In this document: piece after piece, positions 58,002 through 64,000 of the stretch
Layout: every line of letters starts with the position of its first letter
How positions within the stretch are numbered: position 1 is the first letter of the stretch
DNA from: Asanoa siamensis
GTDB lineage: Bacteria > Actinomycetota > Actinomycetes > Mycobacteriales > Micromonosporaceae
Direction of reading: 5' to 3'
Assembly: GCF_016862555.1 (NCBI RefSeq)
Contig: NZ_BONE01000007.1
Location: forward strand, 62,001-126,000
DNA length: 64,000 nt
Program-made: the position numbers and the translations under genes
Notes under the pieces: model-generated
Databases searched by the model: none
What the model saw: the letters and a program-made list of their open reading frames with translations, nothing else
Told to the model about the DNA's origin: nothing

Positions 58002-58757
58002 ATGAAGATCGTGGTTATCGGCGGTACGGGCCTGATCGGGTCGAAGGTCGTGTCCAAGCTCGAAGGGCAGGGCCACGAGGCCGTGGCCGCGGCGCCCAAC
58101 ACCGGCGTGAACACGCTGACGGGCGAAGGTCTCGCGGAGGCGCTGGACGGCGCCGACGTCGTGGTCGACGTGTCGAACTCCCCGTCGTTCGAGGACGACG
58201 CGGTCATGGAGTTCTTCCAGACGTCGACCGGCAACGTGCTCGCGGCCGAGAAGGACGCGGGCGTCGGTCACCACTTCGCCCTGTCGGTGGTCGGCACCGA
58301 GCGGCTGCAGGACAGCGGCTACTTCCGGGCGAAGCAGGCGCAGGAAAAGCTGATCAAGGACTCGGGCGTGCCCTACTCGCTCGTGCACGCGACGCAGTTC
58401 TTCGAGTTCGTCGGCGCCATGGCCAAGGCCGGCACCGACGGCGACACCGTGCACTTCGCGCCGGTGCTGTTCCAGCCGATGGCCAGCGAGGACGTCGCCA
58501 CCGCGGTGGCGAAGGTCGCGGCGGGCCCGCCGCTGAACACGACGGTCGAGGTCGCCGGCCCCGAGCAGTACCGGATGGACGAGTTCTTCCGCGAGGCCCT
58601 GCCGCTGCGCGGCGACGACCGGACCGTGGTCGCGGACCCCGACGAGCGGTACTTCGGGGCGGAGCTCGACGAGCGCACCCTGCTGCCGGACGGCGAGGCG
58701 ACGCTCGGCCAGATCCGCTTCTTCGAATGGCCGGGCCGCGACGGCTCCCGACGCTGA
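58002..58757 (+). CDS. Atypical SDR, NmrA/YwnB-like NAD(P)-binding protein
   Basis: A 251-residue protein with MKIVVIGGTGLIGSKVVSKL, a glycine-rich dinucleotide motif, but without the usual SDR Y-x3-K active site: the segment GYFRAKQAQEKLI gives a Tyr and Lys with a similar spacing. YSLVHATQFFEFVGAM follows. Homologs accompany ECF41 sigma genes in actinomycetes (the oxidoreductase of the carboxymuconolactone/oxidoreductase/epimerase set). AGGAGG lies seven bases before ATG 58002. The peroxidase gene follows after 35 bp, likely in the same transcript. Confidence 0.9.
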   Translation: MKIVVIGGTGLIGSKVVSKLEGQGHEAVAAAPNTGVNTLTGEGLAEALDGADVVVDVSNSPSFEDDAVMEFFQTSTGNVLAAEKDAGVGHHFALSVVGTERLQDSGYFRAKQAQEKLIKDSGVPYSLVHATQFFEFVGAMAKAGTDGDTVHFAPVLFQPMASEDVATAVAKVAAGPPLNTTVEVAGPEQYRMDEFFREALPLRGDDRTVVADPDERYFGAELDERTLLPDGEATLGQIRFFEWPGRDGSRR

Positions 58758-58792
58758 CGCCCGGCCCGCACGACACAGCACGGAGGAAAGAG

Positions 58793-60163
58793 ATGTCCGC
58801 CCCGCAGCATCGGCACGGCACCCACGCGGTCGCGCGTGACCACTGCCTCGGCCCGACCCGCGCGGTCGACCGGCCCACCGGACCGGCCCGTTACGGCCGG
58901 ATGTTCCGGGAGCTCGACCCGCTGGCCTCCGACCCGCACGTGCTGATGCGGGCCGGCGGCGACGGCGGCGTCTGTGACGCGGCCGCGACGCTGGACGAGC
59001 TCAACGCCGAGGCCGACGACGCGACCGAGGCCGCCGGCTGGCCCTTCTTCGGCCAGTTGGTGGCCCACGACCTCACCGCGGACCGGTCACCGATCGCGGG
59101 CGGCGTGGCCACCGAGGCGTTGCGCAACGCCCGGGCGCCGATGCTCAACCTGGAGATCCTCTACTCGGACGGCCCGATCGGGTCGCCGTTCCTGTTCGAC
59201 GTCGACGACCCGGCGAAGTTCCTGCTCGGCCCGGACGGCGGCGACGTGCCGCGCAACCAGCAGGGGGTGGCGCTGATCGGCGACCCCCGCAACGACGTGC
59301 ACCTGTTCTCGCTGAGCCTGCACGTGGCCCTGCTGCGCGCGCACAACGCGATCGTCGACGTCCTGCGCGAGCGCGGCGTCCCGGAGGGCGAGGTGTTCGA
59401 CACGGCGCGGAACGCGCTGACCGCGCACTACCAGTGGATCGTCGTGCACGATTTCCTGCCGCGGCTGGTGGGTGCGCCGCTGGTCGAGGAGGTGCTGCGG
59501 GACGGCGGCCGGTGGTTTCGGCCCAAGCACGGGCAGGCGTACATCCCGCTGGAGTTCGCCGACGCCGCCTACCGCTACGGCCACGGCCAGATCCGGCACA
59601 CGTACCAGCTCGTCGTGGGCGGCCCGGCGGTGCCGCTCTTCCCGGACCTCGTCGGGTTCGGGCCGTTGCCGGCCGACCGCCGGCTGGACCTCACGCGGAT
59701 CTTCGACGTCCCGGGCCACCCGCCCGCGCAGCGCGCGAAACGGCTCGACGGCAAGCTCGCCGCCAGCCTGATCGGCCTGCCCGAGCAGGTCACCGGCGCC
59801 GTCGACACGGCGGCCTACCGCTCGCTCGCGGTGCGCGACCTGCTCCGCGGCGAGACCACGGGCCTGCCCAGCGGCGAGGAGGTCGCCGACCTGCTGGACG
59901 AGCCGCCGCTGAGCGACGAGGAGCTCGCGCACGACTGGCCGACCGGCACCCCGCTCTGGTTCTACATCCTCAAGGAGGCCGAGCACCGCGGCGACGGCGA
60001 CCGCCTGGGCCCGGTCGGCGGCCGGATCGTGGCGGAGGTCCTGATCGGACTGTTGCGGGCCGACCACGCGAGCTACCTGAGCCAGGACCCGGACTGGCAG
60101 CCCCACCTGCCGGCGGCCGGCTCGGCCTTCTGCCTGAGCGACCTGCTGCTGCTGGGCGGCTAG
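58793..60163 (+). CDS. Haem peroxidase, animal-peroxidase family
   Basis: A 456-residue protein of the animal haem-peroxidase fold (PF03098), bacterial branch. The distal His is H92 in FGQLVAHDLTAD; the proximal His H264 is in YRYGHGQIRHTYQL; a conserved Arg and Asn lie in LHVALLRAHNAIVD. No signal peptide, so it works in the cytoplasm or is released by other means. GGAGG lies six bases before ATG 58793. It shares a transcript with the NmrA-like gene and so probably belongs to the sigma regulon; it may oxidise aromatic or lipid substrates with H2O2. The stop overlaps tctA (CTAG). Confidence 0.9.
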   Translation: MSAPQHRHGTHAVARDHCLGPTRAVDRPTGPARYGRMFRELDPLASDPHVLMRAGGDGGVCDAAATLDELNAEADDATEAAGWPFFGQLVAHDLTADRSPIAGGVATEALRNARAPMLNLEILYSDGPIGSPFLFDVDDPAKFLLGPDGGDVPRNQQGVALIGDPRNDVHLFSLSLHVALLRAHNAIVDVLRERGVPEGEVFDTARNALTAHYQWIVVHDFLPRLVGAPLVEEVLRDGGRWFRPKHGQAYIPLEFADAAYRYGHGQIRHTYQLVVGGPAVPLFPDLVGFGPLPADRRLDLTRIFDVPGHPPAQRAKRLDGKLAASLIGLPEQVTGAVDTAAYRSLAVRDLLRGETTGLPSGEEVADLLDEPPLSDEELAHDWPTGTPLWFYILKEAEHRGDGDRLGPVGGRIVAEVLIGLLRADHASYLSQDPDWQPHLPAAGSAFCLSDLLLLGG

Positions 60164-61665
60164 TCGTCCTCCGCGAACACCTCCTCGCGGCGCCGGCTGA
60201 TGGTCGGGAGGACGGAGACGACGAGGAAGAGCACGGCCACGATCAGCAGGGCTACGGAGATCGGGCGGGTGAAGAAGACCGTGGCGTCGCCGCGGGAGAT
60301 GATCAGCGCGCGGCGCAGGTTCTCCTCCAGCAGGGGCCCGAGGACGAAGCCGAGCAGCAGCGGCGCCGGCTCGCAGCCGCACTTGATCAGGACGTACCCG
60401 AGGATGCCGAAGAACGCGATCGCGTAGACGTCGAAGGCGTTGAAGCTCAGCGAGTACGTGCCGATCGCCGCGAACAGTATGATCATCGGGAACAGCACCG
60501 CGTACGGGATGCGCAGCATCCGCACCCACATGCCGATCAGCGGCAGGTTGAGTAGGACGAGCAGCACGTTGCCGATCCACATCGAGGCGATCAGGCCCCA
60601 GAACAGCGCCGGCTCGTCGTTGATGACGTTCGGGCCCGGGGTGATGCCGTGCACGATGAACGCGCCGACCATCAGGGCCATCACCGGGTGGGCGGGCAGG
60701 CCCAGCGTGAGCAGCGGGATGAACGACGTCTGCGCGGCCGCGTTGTTCGCCGACTCCGGGCCGGCCACGCCCTCGATCGCGCCGCGGCCGAACTCCTGCT
60801 TGCGCTTCGAGATGCGCTTCTCGACCGCGTACGAGGTGAACGAAGCCAGCACGTGCCCACCGCCGGGCAGCACGCCGAGCGCGGACCCGAGCCCGGTGCC
60901 GCGGGCGATCGGGCCGATGATCCGGCGCCGGTCCTCGGCCGTCGGCCACAGGTTCTTCACCTTGCTGACGATGGCCGTACGCGTGTGCTCGTTCTCGAGG
61001 TTGCGCAAGATCTCCGCCACGCCGAACATGCCGACGGCCACCGACACGAAGTCGATGCCGCCGTACAACTCACGCTGGTCGAACACGAACCGCGGCGCGC
61101 CCGTGTAGATGTCCTGGCCGACCGTGCCGAACAGGATGCCCAGCGCGATCATCGCCAGCGCCTTCAGCGCCGAGCCGCGGGCGAGCGCGATCGACACGAC
61201 CAGGCCGAGCAGCACCAGCGAGAAGTACTCGGCCGGGCCGAACTTCAGCGCGACCTCGGCCAGCGGCGGCGCCGCGACGGCCAGCACGACCGTGGCCACC
61301 GTGCCCGCGATGAACGAGCCGATCGCGGCGGCGGCCAGCGCGGGGCCGGCCCGGCCCTGGCGGGCCATCTCGTGCCCGTCCAGCGCCGTCACCGCCGCCG
61401 ACGACTCACCGGGCAGGTTGATCAGGATGGCCGTGGTCGAGCCGCCGTACTGCGCGCCGTAGTAGATGCCGGCCAGCATGATCAGCGCGGTCACGGGCTC
61501 GAAGCTGAAGGTGATCGGCAGCAGCATCGCCACCGTCGCCGTGGGGCCGATGCCGGGCAGCACGCCGACCGCCGTGCCCAACAGCACGCCCACGAAGCAG
61601 TAGAGGACGTTCTGGACCAGGAAGGCGGTCGAGAAGCCCAGCGCGAGGTTGTCGAGAAGGTCCAT
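60160..61665 (-). CDS. tctA: Tripartite tricarboxylate transporter large permease TctA
   Basis: A 501-residue membrane protein with about 12 helices and the TctA signatures: VGVLPGIGPTATVAMLLPIT (about 38-57), YGAQYGGSTTAILINLPGES, and LLTLGLPAHPVMALMVGAFI. In the family it carries the Na+- or proton-coupled uptake of carboxylates handed over by TctC. Order is tctC-tctB-tctA with short gaps. C-terminus ends with a charged tail. Substrate is likely a di- or tricarboxylate but unproved. Confidence 0.95.
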   Translation of the reverse strand: MDLLDNLALGFSTAFLVQNVLYCFVGVLLGTAVGVLPGIGPTATVAMLLPITFSFEPVTALIMLAGIYYGAQYGGSTTAILINLPGESSAAVTALDGHEMARQGRAGPALAAAAIGSFIAGTVATVVLAVAAPPLAEVALKFGPAEYFSLVLLGLVVSIALARGSALKALAMIALGILFGTVGQDIYTGAPRFVFDQRELYGGIDFVSVAVGMFGVAEILRNLENEHTRTAIVSKVKNLWPTAEDRRRIIGPIARGTGLGSALGVLPGGGHVLASFTSYAVEKRISKRKQEFGRGAIEGVAGPESANNAAAQTSFIPLLTLGLPAHPVMALMVGAFIVHGITPGPNVINDEPALFWGLIASMWIGNVLLVLLNLPLIGMWVRMLRIPYAVLFPMIILFAAIGTYSLSFNAFDVYAIAFFGILGYVLIKCGCEPAPLLLGFVLGPLLEENLRRALIISRGDATVFFTRPISVALLIVAVLFLVVSVLPTISRRREEVFAEDD

Positions 61666-61685
61666 GCCTCAATCCGGGTGCCGCG

Positions 61686-62147
61686 TCAGAGGCCCAGCCA
61701 CGGGCCCCAGAGGGGGATCCGCAACTGGAGTCCGACGACGAAGATGAGCGTCGCGGCCAGCGTCAGCCCGGCGGCCACGGCCAGCGCCGTGAGCAGCCGC
61801 ACGCGGGTGCTGGCCAGCGTGGTGAGGAACGCGGCCACGAACGACGTCGGCACGAAACCGAGGCGCCGCACGGTGAAGCCGAAGAACACGACCGCGACCA
61901 CGATGGCGGCCACCGCCCGCCACGGGATCGCGCCGAACGTGATGTCCTCGCCGGCGACGAGGCCCTTCACGACGATGGCCAGGCCGAGCGCGGCCATGAT
62001 GACGCCGACCGCGAGCGGGAAGTAGCCGGGGCCCATCCGCAGCGGGGTGCCCAGCGAGTAGCTGAGCGACCCCACCGCGAACGCGCCACCGATCACGACG
62101 AACAGTGCCCCGGCGATGACGTCCGGGACGGACCGGCGGCGTTCCAC
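61686..62147 (-). CDS. tctB: Tripartite tricarboxylate transporter small subunit TctB
   Basis: A 153-residue protein with four membrane helices (VPDVIAGALFVVIGGAFAVG, FPLAVGVIMAALGLAIVVKG and two more). GPGYFPLAVG at about residues 39-48 is the TctB signature. GTG 62147 follows the tctC stop directly. It is required with TctA for uptake; the exact role is unknown. Confidence 0.9.
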   Translation of the reverse strand: MERRRSVPDVIAGALFVVIGGAFAVGSLSYSLGTPLRMGPGYFPLAVGVIMAALGLAIVVKGLVAGEDITFGAIPWRAVAAIVVAVVFFGFTVRRLGFVPTSFVAAFLTTLASTRVRLLTALAVAAGLTLAATLIFVVGLQLRIPLWGPWLGL

Positions 62148-62148
62148 C

Positions 62149-63162
62149 TCAGGAGGCCTTGACCCCGGCGTCGCCGATGACCTTCGCCCAGGTGGCCAAC
62201 TGCTCCTCGAGCTTGGCCCGGTGCGCCTCCGGCGTGGCGTCCTCGGCCGACACCGGCGCGGTGCCGAGCTTGGCCATCTGGTCGACGACGGCCTGGTCGG
62301 CCAGCGCCACCTTGAGCGCCTCGGTCAGCTTCTGCACGACGTCGGCCGGCGTGCCCTTCGGCACGTAGAGCCCGTGCCAGACGCTGACCTGCAGGTTCGG
62401 CAGCCCGGCCTCGGCCGTCGTCGGCAGGTCGGGCAGGCTCTTCACCCGCTCCGGCGTGGTCACCGCGTACGCCTTGACCTTGCCGGCCGCGATCTGGCCG
62501 CTGGTGTTGGTCGTCTGGTCGCACATGAAGTCGACCTGGCCGCCGACGAGGTCGGTCAGCGCCGGTCCGGTGCCCTCGTACGGGACCTCCTGCAGCTTCG
62601 TGCCGGTCGCGGTCTGGAACAGCAGCCCGCACAGGTGCGACGCGGCCCCGATGCCGGCGTTGGCCAGCGTGACCTTGCTCGCGTTGGCCTTCACGTAGGT
62701 GACGAGGTCCTGCAGCGTCGCGGGCTGGAAGTCCTTCTTCGCGACGATGGTCATCGGCACCTCGGTGACGAGGCCGACCATCTCGAAGTCCTCGAGCGGC
62801 TTGTAGCCGAGGTCCGCGTAGAGGGCGGGCGCCGTCGACATGCCGATGTGGTGCATCAGCACGGTGTAGCCGTCCGGTTCGGCCCGGGCCACCTCGCCCG
62901 CGCCGACCGTGCCGCCCGCGCCCTCGACGTTCTGCACGACGACCTTGCCGCCGAGCTTCTTGGCCATGGGGTCGGCGATCATGCGGGTCACGGTGTCGGT
63001 CGGGCCGCCCGCGCTGAACGGCACGACGATCGTGATGTTCTGGTCCGGATAGTTGCTGCCGGCGTTTCCGCCGCCGCTGGCGCCACCGCCGTTGTCGGAA
63101 CAGGCGGCGACCAGCGACAGCACGCCGATCGCGGCGATCGTCGCGGCTCTGGTCCTTCGCAT
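62149..63162 (-). CDS. tctC: Tripartite tricarboxylate transporter solute-binding protein TctC
   Basis: A 337-residue lipoprotein of the Bug family. The signal ends with a lipobox LVAAC at residues 17-21 (acylated Cys 21). The first loop IVVPFSAGGPTDTVTRMIAD and the ligand-pocket motif LANAGIGAASHLCGLLF, with YEGTGPALTDLVGGQVDFMC, are typical. Anchored outside the membrane, it binds the carboxylate with a wide interdomain cleft. The strong site GAGGAGG lies upstream of ATG 63162. Divergent from the response regulator. Confidence 0.95.
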   Translation of the reverse strand: MRRTRAATIAAIGVLSLVAACSDNGGGASGGGNAGSNYPDQNITIVVPFSAGGPTDTVTRMIADPMAKKLGGKVVVQNVEGAGGTVGAGEVARAEPDGYTVLMHHIGMSTAPALYADLGYKPLEDFEMVGLVTEVPMTIVAKKDFQPATLQDLVTYVKANASKVTLANAGIGAASHLCGLLFQTATGTKLQEVPYEGTGPALTDLVGGQVDFMCDQTTNTSGQIAAGKVKAYAVTTPERVKSLPDLPTTAEAGLPNLQVSVWHGLYVPKGTPADVVQKLTEALKVALADQAVVDQMAKLGTAPVSAEDATPEAHRAKLEEQLATWAKVIGDAGVKAS

Positions 63163-63294
63163 ATCGCGGCCTCCTCATCAGCGCATGTGCGTCTATATGG
63201 AGCGGGAGTGGCCCTATCCTCGACCGGCGGGAGCGGCGATGGTGTCAAAGAAATCCCAAGAACTGCGGGGCTCTGCGGGTACGCGCGGCGGCCA

Positions 63295-63300
63295 TACAAT
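63295..63300 (+). promoter_or_regulatory. Candidate -10 box, leaderless response-regulator gene
   Basis: TACAAT ends five bases before the ATG of the response regulator; no Shine-Dalgarno is present. On the other strand TATAGA (63197-63192) could be the tctC -10. A short CGCA-TG-TGCG dyad lies at 63182-63191 near the tctC leader. Confidence 0.45.
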
Positions 63301-63305
63301 TCGGT

Positions 63306-63989
63306 ATGCGGATCACCGTCATCGAGGACGACGACCGGGTCGCCCGTGGTCTGGTGACCGTGCTGACCCAGGCCGGTTTCGAGGTGCACCGCATCGCCAC
63401 GGCCGCGGAGGCCGTCCGGCTCGAACCGTCCGATGTGGTCCTGGTCGACCTGGCCCTGCCCGACGGCGACGGGCTCGACGTGATCCGCCGGCTGCGCGAC
63501 CAGCCGGAGACCGCGGTCATCGCGGTGACCGCCCGGTCCGAGGAGCACGAGCGGGTCCGCGGGCTGCGCGCCGGGGCCGACGACTACATCGTCAAGCCGT
63601 TCGGCGTCCAGGAGCTGCTCGCCCGCATCGAGGCGGTGCTGCGCCGCACCCGGGCCGCCCGGGCCGCCCGCAACCCGGCCGAGTCGCTGGTCGTCGGGCC
63701 GATGCGGATCGACGTCGGCACCCGCGAGGTGGCCGTCGACGGCGCGCCGGTGCCGTTGACCCGCAAGGAGTTCGAGCTTCTCCTGCTGCTGGCCCGGCGC
63801 GCGCCCGACGTGGTCAGCCGGGACGTCATCCTCGACCAGATCTGGGGCGCCGCCTGGGAGTCGTCCAGCCGCACCCTCGACACGCACATCGCGGCGCTGC
63901 GCCACAAGGTGGGCGCGGCGGTGCACATCCGGACGGTCCACGGCGTCGGCTACCGGCTCGCGGCCGACCAGTCGGAGCTGATCGGCTGA
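63306..63989 (+). CDS. OmpR-family response regulator (TctD-like)
   Basis: A 227-residue two-component regulator. The receiver (1-115) has acidic D8-D9, phosphoacceptor D48 in DLALPDGDG and K97 in IVKPFG. The winged-helix domain (about 130-225) has LTRKEFELLLLLARRAPDVV and SSRTLDTHIAALRHKVG. It is divergent from tctC, and a sensor kinase gene probably starts just beyond the window (a GTG lies at 63997). I infer that it controls tctCBA in response to the carboxylate. Confidence 0.93.
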   Translation: MRITVIEDDDRVARGLVTVLTQAGFEVHRIATAAEAVRLEPSDVVLVDLALPDGDGLDVIRRLRDQPETAVIAVTARSEEHERVRGLRAGADDYIVKPFGVQELLARIEAVLRRTRAARAARNPAESLVVGPMRIDVGTREVAVDGAPVPLTRKEFELLLLLARRAPDVVSRDVILDQIWGAAWESSSRTLDTHIAALRHKVGAAVHIRTVHGVGYRLAADQSELIG

Positions 63990-64000
63990 CCCGGCCGTGC

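Overview
The window is about 72% GC, uses GTG and TTG starts freely, and carries actinobacterial marker genes: DUF3043, the qcrCAB/ctaCFE respiratory genes, a PimB-type mannosyltransferase and a DnaQ-UvrC fusion. I infer a filamentous actinomycete, most likely Micromonosporaceae (Actinoplanes or Micromonospora-like). From about 1.6 to 51 kb the gene set and order follow, with insertions, the block I recall as Rv2188c-Rv2215 of Mycobacterium tuberculosis. The stretch from about 51.4 kb to the end looks accessory. I see no rRNA, tRNA, CRISPR array, insertion sequence or integrase.

1-12 kb: an MFS exporter and a truncated ABC ATPase; lpdA-sucB of the 2-oxoacid dehydrogenase complex; pepA; gcvT; cobS with a cobU-cobT fusion (cobalamin assembly); and a two-gene unit with an M50 membrane protease. 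12-22 kb: an aldo/keto reductase; a giant low-complexity protein ending in TPR-like and WG repeats; a three-gene ABC-2 exporter; and azlCD with a divergent XRE/cupin regulator and a clear dyad between them. 22-31 kb: DUF3043, murA, nadA, glycerate kinase, erpA, adenosine kinase, a P-loop kinase, and a cysteine desulfurase-TusA pair.

30.4-39 kb is the respiratory block. ctaC-ctaF and ctaE-qcrC-qcrA-qcrB encode aa3 oxidase subunits II, IV and III and the bc1 complex; a CtaG-like assembly factor, an atypical receiver protein and trpD lie on the other strand. Subunit I (ctaD) is not in the window. 39-51 kb: a four-times frameshifted aldo/keto reductase pseudogene, an alpha/beta hydrolase, a stand-alone AsnC sensor domain, a sugar nucleotidyltransferase, a NUDIX hydrolase, a short RelA/SpoT homolog, the DnaQ-UvrC fusion, a NYN-domain protein, an M48 protease and pimB.

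51.4-64 kb: a four-gene cassette with a WXG-like protein and YbaB-like partners. Next comes an ECF41-type sigma factor cluster: sigma factor, free-standing SnoaL-like regulatory domain, two oxidoreductases, an MmyB-type regulator, a divergent hydrolase and an animal-type haem peroxidase, with two candidate sigma target promoters. The window ends with a tctCBA tripartite tricarboxylate transporter divergent from an OmpR-type response regulator. The most unusual signals are the ECF41 sigma factor with a separate copy of its own regulatory domain, the palindromic repeats between ctaF and trpD, the 117-bp coding repeats of the giant WG protein, a 29-bp minisatellite, and three convergent gene pairs that each share a CTAG stop overlap.
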